Below are positions 7,252-15,328 of a stretch of DNA of 41,317 bases, piece after piece. How positions within the stretch are numbered: position 1 is the first letter of the stretch; each line of letters starts with the position of its first letter. Both the position numbers and the translations under genes were made by a program. The stretch comes from CAZRNB01 sp964601355 (GTDB taxonomy: Bacteria > Planctomycetota > Phycisphaerae > Sedimentisphaerales > Anaerobacaceae): the NCBI GenBank assembly GCA_964601355.1, contig CAZRNB010000010.1, positions 1-41,317 on the forward strand, read 5' to 3'. The notes under the pieces are model-generated. The model worked only from the letters and a program-made list of their open reading frames with translations, searched no databases and was not told the origin of the DNA.

Positions 7252-8257
7252 CAGTCGTCCCTACGCAAGATTCACTTAAACGTTCCATTATCTTATGGTT
7301 TACTTCTTTGGCATGATATTTTTTTGAGGCCAATATGGCGTTCTTTATTGTTTTACTCCGGCTTGTGCCGTGACATATCAGCGCTGTGCCGTCGAGGCCT
7401 AATAATAATGCTCCGCCATATTCATTGTAATCGTATTTGGCATAGATTCTGGTAATAACAGGCTTAAACTCCATAGCAAGCTGGGCTTTTTCCTGCATAA
7501 GCTCTTCTTTTATAGCTCTAAATAGTCCGTCAACCAGCCCTTCGGTAAGTTTTAAGATTACGTTGCCGACAAAACCATCACAAATTGCAACGTCACACAT
7601 ACCTTTGAAGATGTCTCGGCCTTCGATATTACCCACAAAATTCAATTTTGGGTCAGACTTTATCAGCTCGCGTGCCTTTTTTACAACCTCGTTGCCTTTC
7701 GCGTCTTCCTGGCCTATGCTCATTAAACCGACCCGGGGATTTTCCACCTTCAGCAGGTTTTCGGCATATATGCCGGCCATTACTCCATATTGATAGAGAT
7801 TTATAGGCTTGCAGGCAATATTAGCCCCCACGTCACATATCGTGACCGGCCCTCCGGGGGTGGGAAAAACGACTGCTATGCCCGGCCGATTAACTCCGGG
7901 CAGATTCCTGATTCTCATTTGGAAAGCGGCAACACAAGCTCCAGTATTGCCCGCAGAGATGACCGCGTCAGCCTGGTCTCTTTTTGCCAGCTTGGCAACG
8001 ATTGCAATTGAATTTTTAGGTTTTCTTCGCAGACTTTCAACGGGCGGGTCGTCCATGCTGATAACGTCAGGAGCATCAACCACACTGACAGCGTCCATAC
8101 GATACCTGTAAGAGCTTAACCGAGATTCTATTATCTGTTGCGGCCCAACAAGTATCAGCTTATCGCTTTCATCAAGCAGCTCAATGGCCTCTATGGTACC
8201 GGCTATAATCTCATCCGGTGCATAATCGCCGCCCATCGCATCAATTGCAATCCGCAT
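7235..8257 (-). CDS. plsX: Phosphate acyltransferase PlsX
   Basis: The 340-residue protein begins MRIAIDAMGGDYAPDEII, the hallmark of PlsX, which makes acyl-phosphate from acyl-ACP for the PlsY step of phospholipid synthesis. Other family blocks are visible: SMDDPPVESLRRK, SAGNTGACVA, ICDVGAN, CDGFVGNVILK and GHGTSRSKTIKNAI-like CHGTSRS near the end. It is a peripheral, cytoplasmic-side protein. It begins 1 base after the rpmF stop and overlaps fabH, the standard rpmF-plsX-fabH order. Confidence 0.95.
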   Translation of the reverse strand: MRIAIDAMGGDYAPDEIIAGTIEAIELLDESDKLILVGPQQIIESRLSSYRYRMDAVSVVDAPDVISMDDPPVESLRRKPKNSIAIVAKLAKRDQADAVISAGNTGACVAAFQMRIRNLPGVNRPGIAVVFPTPGGPVTICDVGANIACKPINLYQYGVMAGIYAENLLKVENPRVGLMSIGQEDAKGNEVVKKARELIKSDPKLNFVGNIEGRDIFKGMCDVAICDGFVGNVILKLTEGLVDGLFRAIKEELMQEKAQLAMEFKPVITRIYAKYDYNEYGGALLLGLDGTALICHGTSRSKTIKNAILASKKYHAKEVNHKIMERLSESCVGTTDAKII

Positions 8258-8258
8258 T

Positions 8259-8447
8259 TTAGCTGCTTTCCTTCTTGCCCAGCTTTAATTTAATACTTGG
8301 ATTAACGTAACCACAGTTTTCACAGGCCGCATGAGGCAGCTTTGCATGGCCACACTTGATGCAAATCGAATAATTCGCAGCTTTTAGCCGATGGTGGCTC
8401 CGCCGCATGCGTGTCCTGCTTTTACTCGTCTTTTTTACCGGTAACAT
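8259..8447 (-). CDS. rpmF: Ribosomal protein bL32
   Basis: The 62-residue basic protein begins MLPVKKTSKSRTRMRRSHHRL, the usual bL32 start, and carries a zinc ribbon CIKCGH (14 residues) CENCGY with both cysteine pairs kept (the C+ form). It is a 50S subunit component. It heads the plsX-fabH-fabD operon, an arrangement common in bacteria. The 233-base AT-rich gap to the divergent gene at 8681 should hold both promoters; no boxes were placed. Confidence 0.93.
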   Translation of the reverse strand: MLPVKKTSKSRTRMRRSHHRLKAANYSICIKCGHAKLPHAACENCGYVNPSIKLKLGKKESS

Positions 8448-8680
8448 TATAAACTACTCCATATTTTCTTTGAAACTAAAGCTAAACGCTCAACAATGAG
8501 CTAAAAGACAATTTACATAGTTAAATAAAAACGATTTGTCAAGTCAAATTTATGTATTGAAATAAGTAATAAATTGCTGTATAAACGTGGCAGCTTTTTA
8601 TCTGATTTTTAGCTTGTTGCCAAGACTTAAATTGATAAAATAGTCCAAACGTGAATATTATTCAAATGTAAGCTGATTTT

Positions 8681-9427
8681 ATGGCACGAAATCGTCCTAA
8701 AAAAGCCTTGTATGAGGTAATAAGCAAAAGCCGGTTAAAAACGAACACCGGCCCAGTATTAGAGCCATTGCACCCGGAAAAAGACAAGAAAGAAGAAGTT
8801 GCTGCTCCGGTGGTCGAGACGGCGGTATCCCGGGAAGCGAAAATATGGTGGACAAGAATTAAATTGTTTCGGCTTAACTCCAGTAGAATCGAGATATCGC
8901 TGCCTTACCAGCTTGTTATTGCACTGGCTCTGGGGCTAATATTATTATTGCTGGTAGCATTCAGGCTCGGTCAAATCCAGCAGAAAACAGCAAATACAAC
9001 TAAGCAAATACCAGCAGGTGAGCAGACAAACTCTGCGAGTCCTGCGAAGCCTCCAGCTCGCGATATAAGGCAGGAATTTGCATCGTTTGATAGGCCGACA
9101 TCGGCTGAAGAGCAACCCAGAGCAGCCAGTCCGCAGGGCGACCACGTGATTGTTTTGGTTCAGTTTCCGAGACCGGCGGATTTGGTTCCGGTCAGGGAAC
9201 ATTTTGCACAAAATGGCATCGATACAGAAATTATTCAGGAAGGTAGCTGGTATGTTTTAGTTACGAAAAACAGGTACCAAAATCCTAATAATCCGGGCAC
9301 CGACGGGTACCGGATGAAGCAAAAAATTATAGAGGTTGGAGCTAAATATAAGGGTAAGGCGCCGAGAGGTCTGGAGACCTTTTCGCCGCACTTTTTTCGC
9401 GATGCTTACGGTAAAAAAGCCGGGTAG
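8681..9427 (+). CDS. Single-pass membrane protein with SPOR-like C-terminal domain
   Basis: The 248 residues comprise a basic, cytoplasmic N-terminus, one membrane helix (about 76-98, LVIALALGLILLLLVAFRLG), a Pro/Ala/Gln linker, and a C-terminal globular part (about 150-240) of the type DHVIVLVQFPRPADLVPVREHF...GIDTEIIQEGSWYVLVTKN. That beta-alpha-beta pattern and the anchor-plus-linker design resemble SPOR-type envelope proteins, but identity is not certain. It lies 17 bases upstream of the PVC small basic protein gene and is probably cotranscribed with it. The start was chosen at the first ATG; no strong Shine-Dalgarno is seen. Confidence 0.65.
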   Translation: MARNRPKKALYEVISKSRLKTNTGPVLEPLHPEKDKKEEVAAPVVETAVSREAKIWWTRIKLFRLNSSRIEISLPYQLVIALALGLILLLLVAFRLGQIQQKTANTTKQIPAGEQTNSASPAKPPARDIRQEFASFDRPTSAEEQPRAASPQGDHVIVLVQFPRPADLVPVREHFAQNGIDTEIIQEGSWYVLVTKNRYQNPNNPGTDGYRMKQKIIEVGAKYKGKAPRGLETFSPHFFRDAYGKKAG

Positions 9428-9444
9428 TTCAGGAGAAATATTTA

Positions 9445-9720
9445 ATGTCTATTGACCGTACTTTGAAAATTAAAGGTGCCTTAACCAGGCATCGAAATGT
9501 TCTGACGCGGGCTGAGCGCATCGAACACCTGAAGGATGAAGAAAAGTGGTCCGAACAGGAACATTCGGTGCTGGGTCTGCCGAAGGTTATACATCGTAAA
9601 AGTCGCGCCGGTCGGAAAGCAGTAGAAGCGCCTGAAAAGACAGCCGCAGCTGAGGCCCCAGCCGCAGCCCCAACAACGGAGCCAGAGGCTAAAACAAAGA
9701 CAAAAGCAAAGGAAAGTTAA
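9445..9720 (+). CDS. Small basic protein of the Planctomycetes-Verrucomicrobia-Chlamydiae group
   Basis: The 91-residue protein begins MSIDRTLKIKGALTRHRNVLTRAERIEHLK, closely matching the 'small basic protein' family (TIGR04137-like as I remember it), which is restricted to the PVC group and has no settled function. The conserved first ~55 residues, ending GLPKVIHRKSRAGRK, are followed by an Ala/Glu/Lys/Thr-rich tail. GGAGA at 9430-9434 precedes ATG 9445. It is the best lineage marker in the window. Confidence 0.88.
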   Translation: MSIDRTLKIKGALTRHRNVLTRAERIEHLKDEEKWSEQEHSVLGLPKVIHRKSRAGRKAVEAPEKTAAAEAPAAAPTTEPEAKTKTKAKES

Positions 9721-9830
9721 ACGTAATGTAGGTCTTTGGACGCCGCTATTCGGTTCCCCTGTGAAATCGGTAAAGGCGGCAGTTTTTATGCGCTCTGCCA
9801 TTTTGCTCCATAGAGGAGGAGTGAAAGGAT

Positions 9831-10478
9831 TTGAAAAAGCTTCTGCCATTTTTTATATTGATCCCGGTTCTGAATATAAGCTGTGAACCAAAACCTCGCG
9901 TTCAGGTCACTATCAGTGGTTTTCGCTTAAATAACTTATCATTAGCCGAACCTAAGAATTTGACTATATGTGTGTCCACCGAGGAAGAACCCAATAATCC
10001 CGTGCTATCCTGCGAAATACGCGATAAGATTCAGCAGCTTTTGAGCGATAAAGGCTATAATGTTACCTGTGCCAGGCCGGATTTCTGCTGTACCTTTAGC
10101 TATGGCGTAAGTGAAAACAGAACTGCATCTTTTGAAGTACCCATTTACGGACTTAAAGATAAGGATAAAAAAGGCCGGTCAAACAAAGCTGTTTATGTCC
10201 CATACTCTTACAGTATTCAGGGACATTACATTCTTTTGACGCTATATGATGCAAGGGAATATAAGCGGTCGAATAATGACGTAAGCACTCTTGAAGATAC
10301 TGAGCCGGTCTGGACGGGCGAAATCACCAGCTACGGCACAGGTCCCGATACGAGAATGATAATAGATTGTATGCTGATTGCAGCGTCTGAACACTTTGCT
10401 GAAGATACGGAAAAGCAGGTCACTGAGCTAATATCAATAGATGATAAGCAAGTGAAAAACCTTAACCGTGATGATTAG
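9831..10478 (+). CDS. Putative lipoprotein of unknown function
   Basis: A TTG start at 9831 is favoured by GGAGGAG at about 9816-9822. The 215-residue product begins with a short signal MKKLLPFFILIPVLNISC, where LNISC is a weak lipobox with Cys18 as the lipidated residue. The mature part has the alternating polar/hydrophobic look of a secreted beta-rich domain (LTICVSTEEE, GYNVTC, HYILLTLYDAREY, VWTGEITSYG). It resembles the general pattern of DUF4136-type lipoproteins, but I cannot assign it. The hairpin at 10478-10500 follows directly. Confidence 0.6.
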   Translation: MKKLLPFFILIPVLNISCEPKPRVQVTISGFRLNNLSLAEPKNLTICVSTEEEPNNPVLSCEIRDKIQQLLSDKGYNVTCARPDFCCTFSYGVSENRTASFEVPIYGLKDKDKKGRSNKAVYVPYSYSIQGHYILLTLYDAREYKRSNNDVSTLEDTEPVWTGEITSYGTGPDTRMIIDCMLIAASEHFAEDTEKQVTELISIDDKQVKNLNRDD

Positions 10479-10500
10479 CCGGCCGACCTGTGCGGCCGGC
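10478..10500 (+). terminator. GC-rich hairpin after the lipoprotein gene
   Basis: GCCGGCC and GGCCGGC can pair around a 9-base loop and abut the stop codon. No T-run follows, so it may be an mRNA-stabilising or weak terminator hairpin. Confidence 0.45.
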
Positions 10501-10625
10501 AGAGGGCGGAGGAGTAACGATGGACGATAGGCGATGCTCGATACTTGTTCCTGGATACTTGCTTGACGGCTGTCAAGACTCCATGCTTTAGATATTATAC
10601 TTCATCAAAAATTAATAAGAATTAC

Positions 10626-10791
10626 TGTAACCGTTCACGGGGTCAAATCGGCCTTTTTATGTCATTGCGAGGCCTTTAGGCCGAAGCAATCTCAAATTCA
10701 CCAAGCAAAGAGATTGCCACGCTCGGCTCTGCATCGCTCGCAATGACTTAAACTGGACCAAATTCAACATTTTAAGCCGTGAACGGTTACA
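10626..10791. repeat. Nested inverted-repeat (MITE-like) element
   Basis: The outer ends TGTAACCGTTCACGG (10626-10640) and CCGTGAACGGTTACA (10777-10791) are perfect 15-bp inverted repeats. Inside lies another inverted repeat: GTCATTGCGAG (10661-10671) and CTCGCAATGAC (10737-10747), with AGCAATCTC/GAGATTGC between. The inner type occurs again within 20372-20550. No coding capacity. Confidence 0.8.
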
Positions 10792-10866
10792 AATTACTAA
10801 AGATGCAGATAAAACATTTTGACATCATAAAGTTTTAATGTTAGAATGCCGATAAAGAGGTATAAT

Positions 10867-11100
10867 ATGAAAACAAATACAAATAGAACTACGATTTATT
10901 TGGATAAAGAGCTGCACCGTGCGCTGCGAATAAAAGCAGCAGAAACAGAGCATACAATGTCGGAACTAATTCAAGAGGCGATAAGGATTTCTTTGGCAGA
11001 GGATTCAATTGATCTGGCGGCATTTGAGGAGCGAAGGAACGAACCAGGCATGGCATTTGAGGTGGTCTTAAAGAATCTCAAAAAAAGTGGCAAACTATAA
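10867..11100 (+). CDS. Ribbon-helix-helix antitoxin of a RelE-type toxin-antitoxin pair
   Basis: The 77-residue product from ATG 10867 has a RHH DNA-binding core: RTTIYLDKELHRALRIKAAETEHTMSELIQEAI, read over its strand and two helices. I chose ATG 10867 rather than the in-frame ATG 10846 because GAGG (10857-10860) sits 6 bases before it and the product then begins at the usual RHH N-terminus. The C-terminal part (EERRNEPGMAFEVVLKNLKK) would bind and neutralise the toxin, whose GTG start lies inside this gene. Such pairs repress their own promoter. It is surrounded by repeat-rich, non-core sequence. Confidence 0.85.
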   Translation: MKTNTNRTTIYLDKELHRALRIKAAETEHTMSELIQEAIRISLAEDSIDLAAFEERRNEPGMAFEVVLKNLKKSGKL

Positions 11101-11344
11101 AATAACAATAAAGAAATCTGCCGCTAAAGAGCTTCAAAACATTCCTAAAAAAGAGCTGCCCAGAATTGTCAAGCGCATTCAGGCATTCACCGAAAATCCA
11201 AGGCCTACCGGCTCGCAAAAGCTTTCTGCGCGAGAGCAGTATCGGGTTCGGCAAGGTGACTACAGAATAGTCTATTCAATCAATGACAAAGAGCTTGTGG
11301 TCAATATAGTTAAAATTGGCCACAGGCGAGAAGTATATGGCTAA
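11087..11344 (+). CDS. RelE/ParE-family toxin
   Basis: The 85-residue basic protein starts at GTG 11087, overlapping the antitoxin end by 14 bases. Its pattern YKITIKKSAAKELQNIPKKE...RIQAFTENPRPTGSQKL...YRVRQGDYRIVYSINDKELVVNIVKIGHRREVY is the standard RelE fold, with the strand-loop-strand YRVRQGDYRIVY and terminal HRREVY typical of mRNA-cleaving RelE members. It probably cleaves ribosome-bound mRNA when the antitoxin is degraded. Intact length suggests it is functional. Confidence 0.87.
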   Translation: MANYKITIKKSAAKELQNIPKKELPRIVKRIQAFTENPRPTGSQKLSAREQYRVRQGDYRIVYSINDKELVVNIVKIGHRREVYG

Positions 11345-11709
11345 GCCATAAATCATTGATATTTGATGCTCGATTGGATGCTTCGTCGTTCGTGAAGCGT
11401 GAAGCGTATCTCGCAAAGAAGACAGAAGTTTACCCGCCTATGGCGGGACAGGAGACAGAAAACGTTTAGCCGGTACGCCTGTCGTGCCGGTTTTCGAGGA
11501 AAAAAGATTAGACAGAAAAACAGAGCCGCGACCGTGAGGAAGCGGTAAGTCCATGGACGATGTACAACGATTATCCCTGCCATCTTTCCGGCTACAGCTC
11601 GGCACTCCGCAGAGACGAGTGGGCAGGGCTTTTAGCGCCACGTAGAAGGATGGAACGTAACAGCCGGAACCACGACTTGTGCCAACCCAATTTTAGTATT
11701 TTTAGTAGG
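11345..11709. other. Gene-free, repeat-derived stretch
   Basis: It holds CGTGAAGCGTGAAGCGTATCTCG-type repeat (about 11391-11414, seen again at 23636-23659), a CCGCC...GGCGG mini-hairpin, and degenerate AGACAGAA units like those in serS. Small frames here look like noise. Confidence 0.6.
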
Positions 11710-11748
11710 ATGGGCAACTTTTATCCGCCGAAGGCGGATGTTGCCCAT
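11710..11748. repeat. REP-like two-part hairpin
   Basis: ATGGGCAAC and GTTGCCCAT (outer 9-bp arms) enclose ATCCGCC and GGCGGAT (inner 7-bp arms) around GAA, with TTTT bulged on one side. It lies 28 bases upstream of a RAYT transposase fragment, the usual REP-RAYT arrangement. Confidence 0.7.
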
Positions 11749-11776
11749 GGGGACGATTTGTGTATAATTGTTGCTG

Positions 11777-11896
11777 ATGACAGATTACCGAAGACTTAAA
11801 GTTGAAGGAGGACATTATTTCTTCACGGTTGTAAGTCAGAACCGGCAGGCCTTTTTATGCGAGCCTCATGCGAGAGTGTGTTTGAAAGATGCATGA
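11777..11896 (+). pseudogene. REP-associated tyrosine transposase (RAYT, Y1_Tnp), N-terminal fragment
   Basis: The 39-residue frame MTDYRRLKVEGGHYFFTVV...QAFLCEPHARVCLKDA matches the beginning of RAYT/TnpA-like proteins. It stops at TGA 11894-11896 before the HUH motif and the catalytic tyrosine, and no continuation is recognisable in the other frames before 12014. It is a remnant. Confidence 0.7.
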
Positions 11897-12013
11897 ACCG
11901 CCATTCGTATTCTGTCCCCAGATTTCGTCCAGAATTCATCAGAACGACATGCGTAACCTGCGGGGCCCCATCAGCGTTGATGCCGTTGTTCGTCGCTATT
12001 TTGATGATTCCTT

Positions 12014-13552
12014 TTATTTGATCTTTGATAAATTGTCCCGTGCTATTCCTCCTGCTCTCCCATTTGGATCGAGTTCAAGAACCTTTTGGAAGTCTTTGCG
12101 CGCCTTTTCCAGTTCCTCCTTTTCGGCATATGCTGAGCCTCGGTTCAGGTGTGCCTTGACGTGGTTTGGGTCTATCCCGATGGTTTTGCTGTAGTCGCCA
12201 ATGGCCTTCTCAATGTCGCCAGTTCTATCGTAGATCATGCCGCGATTGTAGTAGGCTGCTGCGTTTTTCGGATCAAGTTCAAGGGCCTTGCTGAAATCTT
12301 CTAAGGCTTTTTCCCACAGGCTCTTCATTGCGTAGAGATTGCCTCGATTAAGGTAGGCTTTGGAGTGTCGAGGATCAAGCTCTATAGCCTTTGTGAAATC
12401 GGCCATTGCTTTTTCAATATCTCTCTCCGGACGAAAGGCAAAAGTCAACCCCCGCTGAAAATACGCTTCTGCGCGATTGGGGTCTACCTCGATGACTTGG
12501 TTGAAACTCGATAGGGCATCGTCAAACTGGGCCTTCTGATAATAGGCGATACCCAGAAGCAGGAGCATTTTCCCGTCCTTTGGATTCTTGTCAAGGGATT
12601 GTTTGCACACCACGATCGCTTGGTCAAAGTTCTCTTGGTCAATCAATTTGCGTGCTTCTGCCCAGGTCTTCCAAGCCTGCGAATCTTTCCCAAAGTCTTC
12701 CCCCGTAACTTTCTTTAATGTACGAAGCACATCAGTAAGCATTTCAGGAGTGGAATGGTCAATCATTTCAATTAATCTACCAATCGCACTCTGTGCTTTT
12801 GGCCCGAACCATCCTAAAACGGCCAATAACCATGATTTGGTTTCAGCACTGAGTTTCGCCTCTCTCAGATAATGGATTATCTCAGGTATAACCGGCTCAC
12901 CCATGCAATAGAGTGCATTAGCTGCATTCTTGCGAATTTGATTCTGAAGAATACCAAGCTCTTTGTTATGCTCTATTTCTTTTACAAGGAGTGGTACTGC
13001 TTCAATGCCGATTTCGCCCAGAGCGGAAATCGCGTTTCCCCTTATAACATCGATTGCGGTTACTTTGGCGGCTGAATCCCAGTCGCCAACCCAATTAGAT
13101 CCATCGGTCTTCATTGTATCTATTAATGAAGGTATAGCAGTTCTGGCCGAGGGACCTATTTTTCCTAAAGTTCCTGCCGCATTAGCTATGAGAATCCAAG
13201 TTGAATTCTTTTTTTGCATTTCAGTTTCCAGAATGTCAATGAGAGATGGAACTGCTTTTTCAGATTTTGGTCCCAGGTCCCCTAATAGCAAAACAACCTC
13301 ATTCCTTTTTTCGTAATTCGCGTCCTTCAGCTTTTCAGCCAAATAAGGGACAATCTCTTCACCTAATTTGAGTAAACTCTCTTTGGCTTCCTTTGATGTT
13401 GCCTTGTCGGTACTCGTCAGCATAGCAATATATTTCTTTATTAGTTCATCGTTTTCTCCAGATGAAGCTTGGTTCGGGGAAACCAGAACAAAAAGGATTG
13501 CCGATAGACAGAATAACACGGTCGTTGATTCTGCTTTGCGAATTGTTTTCAT
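12014..13552 (-). CDS. Secreted HEAT-repeat and TPR protein
   Basis: I place the start at ATG 13552 (512 residues): AAAGGAC lies just upstream and the product then opens with a signal peptide (MKTIRKAESTTVLFCLSAILFVLVSPNQASSGE). About residues 35-290 are HEAT-like helical pairs (LLKLGEEIVPYLAEKLKD, LGPKSEKAVPSLIDIL, IGPSARTAIPSLIDTM, IGIEAVPLLVKEI, GPKAQSAIGRLIEMI). Residues ~305-505 carry about five tetratricopeptide repeats with the usual spacing (AEAYFQRGLTF, SKAYLNRGNLY, AAAYYNRGMIY, VKAHLNRGSAY). Both modules bind proteins, so it is probably a periplasmic or surface scaffold. No enzyme motif is present. It stands alone on the minus strand between repeat debris and serS. Confidence 0.85.
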   Translation of the reverse strand: MKTIRKAESTTVLFCLSAILFVLVSPNQASSGENDELIKKYIAMLTSTDKATSKEAKESLLKLGEEIVPYLAEKLKDANYEKRNEVVLLLGDLGPKSEKAVPSLIDILETEMQKKNSTWILIANAAGTLGKIGPSARTAIPSLIDTMKTDGSNWVGDWDSAAKVTAIDVIRGNAISALGEIGIEAVPLLVKEIEHNKELGILQNQIRKNAANALYCMGEPVIPEIIHYLREAKLSAETKSWLLAVLGWFGPKAQSAIGRLIEMIDHSTPEMLTDVLRTLKKVTGEDFGKDSQAWKTWAEARKLIDQENFDQAIVVCKQSLDKNPKDGKMLLLLGIAYYQKAQFDDALSSFNQVIEVDPNRAEAYFQRGLTFAFRPERDIEKAMADFTKAIELDPRHSKAYLNRGNLYAMKSLWEKALEDFSKALELDPKNAAAYYNRGMIYDRTGDIEKAIGDYSKTIGIDPNHVKAHLNRGSAYAEKEELEKARKDFQKVLELDPNGRAGGIARDNLSKIK

Positions 13553-13598
13553 GATATTGTCCTTTCTATGCCCAACATTGTTTATATTGGTCCGCATA

Positions 13599-13862
13599 AC
13601 ATGCCAAATACCATTGCGCCACTCATATAAGACGCCTGCGAAACTTTGGTTCGGCTCGGTTAATGGTGGGGTTTCGACCCCACCCTACAAAACTCGTGGA
13701 ATATCAATGAAAACTATGAGCATAATATAGCACTGGCCGGACGGAAATCTATCGCGAATTTGCCGTTTCGGTGATTTTCTTTCCGGGCCGGTAAGCATCC
13801 ATTATTGTTTAAAAACACCTTTCTCGAATCGGATTGAAGGAATTGTAGCAAGGAGGATTTTT
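13599..13862. other. Intergenic sequence with a GGTGGGGT hairpin repeat
   Basis: GGTGGGGTTTCGACCCCACC (13663-13682) is a perfect hairpin followed by CTACAA. A close relative (GGTGGGGCAAGCCCCACCCTACAA) occurs at about 17126-17149 between the two ketosynthase genes. No gene is seen. Confidence 0.6.
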
Positions 13863-13910
13863 GTGTGCCTGATGGGGAAGAAACGAAAACCTGCCATAAA
13901 CCCGTCCTGA
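13863..13910 (+). CDS. Possible 15-residue micropeptide with strong Shine-Dalgarno
   Basis: AAGGAGG (13850-13856) sits 6 bases before GTG 13863, which opens a frame reading MCLMGKKRKPAINPS and then TGA. A second GTG at 13865 opens another short frame. The ribosome site is the best in the neighbourhood, but the frame is tiny, so chance is likely. Confidence 0.2.
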   Translation: MCLMGKKRKPAINPS

Positions 13911-13945
13911 TCTGAGTCGAAGGATGGAAGGGTTAATCATTAGGA

Positions 13946-15247
13946 TTACTTTTTTGTTATGCAATCTTTGCCGGGGTTCATATAGGGTTGCAGAACCTTT
14001 GGCACTGTTATTGAGCCGTCGGCGTTCTGGTATAATTCCATAACGGGTATCAGTACTCTCGGCGAGGCAATAACGGTGTTATTAAGCGTATGACAGAAAT
14101 TGATTTCCGATTTTCCCTTCTGTCTTCTGTCCTCTGTCTTCTGACTTCTGTATCTAAGGTTCAGCCGACGTGCCTGAAACTCATAGAATTTGCTTGCGCT
14201 GTGAGTCTCGCAGTAGTTGCCTCGTGACGGCATCCAGGCTTCTATGTCGTATTTTTTGGCCTGGCCTCTGCCTAAATCGCCGGTACAAACAACAACCACG
14301 CGGTAGGGCAGCTCCAGTGCCTGCATTACAGCCTCGGAGTTGGCTAAAATCTCCTCGTGGAGCTTATTACTCTCCTCAACGCTGTTTTTACAAATCACCA
14401 CCTGCTCGATTTTATCAAACTGATGGATTCTATAAAGGCCATAAGTGTCCTTGCCCGCGGCGCCGGCCTCGCGCCTAAAACAGCTTGATAGTGCTACGTA
14501 TTTTAACGGCAATTCCTCCTCGCTGAGAACCTCACCCATTCGGTAGGCTGTCAACGGAACCTCCGCCGTCCCTGCCAGATTAAGATGGTCTCTTTCTATC
14601 TGGTAAGTCTGCTCTTCAGAGCCGGGGAAAAAGCCGGTGCCGGTCATTGTCTCATCTTTCATAAGGACCGGCACAGAGAATGGGACATAGCCTCTGCCGA
14701 CCATAAAGTCCATCGCGAACCGCAGAATGGCCCAGTGCAGAAGCGCACCATCGCCTTTTAAGATGTAGTTTCGTGTCCCTGCTAATTTAACGCCACGTTC
14801 GATGTCTATGATGCCCAGGTCCAGCCCCAATTGAACGTGGTCTTTAGGCTCGAAATCGAATTGTCTTACCTGGCCTACTCTTTTTATCTCAACGTTTTCC
14901 GTATCGTCCTTGCCGACCGGCACACCTTCATCCGCAGGCTGCGCCACCTGGAGCATTAGTGCGTCAAATTCGGGCTGGAGCTTGTCGATTTGTTCCTGCA
15001 AACGGGCATCTTCATTTTTTAATTTAGACAGCTCCGCCAAGATGGATTGTTTTTCGTTGCCGGTCAGCCTCGAAATCGACTTGCCAAGACGGTTTTTCTC
15101 CGTGGAAATGTCCTGGAGCTTTTTCTTAGACTGTGACAGTATAGAATCTGTTTCGAGCAGCTTATCAATAACCGCCGGAAATTTTTTGTTTTCACAAGCG
15201 TCTTTGAACTTCTGCGGGTTCTCGCGTATTTGCTTAATATCAATCAT
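13946..15247 (-). CDS. serS: Seryl-tRNA synthetase
   Basis: The 433-residue class II synthetase charges tRNA-Ser. The N-terminal coiled-coil arm (about 30-105, rich in K/E/L) precedes the catalytic domain: motif 2 with CFRREAGAAGKDTYGLYRIHQF, the ATP/serine-site segment EIEAWMPSRGNYCE-like (here DIEAWMPSRGNYCETHSAS), and FQARRLNLRYR before HTLNNTVIASPRVLIPVMELYQ. The short loop between RYR and the HTLN strand is lengthened by SQKTEDRRQKGK (about residues 365-376), encoded by a CT-rich repeat like that at 190-292. The start is ATG 15247. It is the last gene of the minus-strand run from 20237. Confidence 0.95.
   Translation of the reverse strand: MIDIKQIRENPQKFKDACENKKFPAVIDKLLETDSILSQSKKKLQDISTEKNRLGKSISRLTGNEKQSILAELSKLKNEDARLQEQIDKLQPEFDALMLQVAQPADEGVPVGKDDTENVEIKRVGQVRQFDFEPKDHVQLGLDLGIIDIERGVKLAGTRNYILKGDGALLHWAILRFAMDFMVGRGYVPFSVPVLMKDETMTGTGFFPGSEEQTYQIERDHLNLAGTAEVPLTAYRMGEVLSEEELPLKYVALSSCFRREAGAAGKDTYGLYRIHQFDKIEQVVICKNSVEESNKLHEEILANSEAVMQALELPYRVVVVCTGDLGRGQAKKYDIEAWMPSRGNYCETHSASKFYEFQARRLNLRYRSQKTEDRRQKGKSEINFCHTLNNTVIASPRVLIPVMELYQNADGSITVPKVLQPYMNPGKDCITKK
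14113..14150. repeat. CT-rich repeat absorbed in frame into serS
   Basis: TCCCTTCTGTCTTCTGTCC and following CTCTGTCTTCTGAC units match the 190-292 tract in type. They encode the extra SQKTEDRRQKG loop. Confidence 0.8.
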
Positions 15248-15267
15248 CGTTGTTGTCCTTAATTCGG

Positions 15268-15321
15268 ATATCAGTTTATCAGGTTATCAGGTAGTGGGTA
15301 TCAGGGTATCAGGAAATCAGG
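15268..15321. repeat. TATCAGG short-repeat array, right-hand copy
   Basis: Five or more units of (T)ATCAGG(N) lie just past the stop of the four-helix-bundle gene and upstream of serS. A reverse-oriented array lies at the other end of the gene (15708-15766). Confidence 0.75.
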
Positions 15322-15328
15322 TTAAACC

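Noticed and set aside
8945..9211. Long reverse frames inside clear genes (for example 8945-9211, 29726-30559, 12588-12872)
   Set aside because: They are shadows of well-supported genes on the other strand, with no motifs.
10520..10591. Short frame after GGAGGAG at about 10507 (MDDRRCSILVPGYLL)
   Set aside because: It is written in GATGGACGAT-type repeat and has no other sign of coding.
10846..10866. ATG 10846 as antitoxin start
   Set aside because: The ribosome site GAGG 10857-10860 points to ATG 10867.
15268..15321. TATCAGG array as a CRISPR array
   Set aside because: Units are 6-10 bases, irregular, and without spacer-sized unique sequence.
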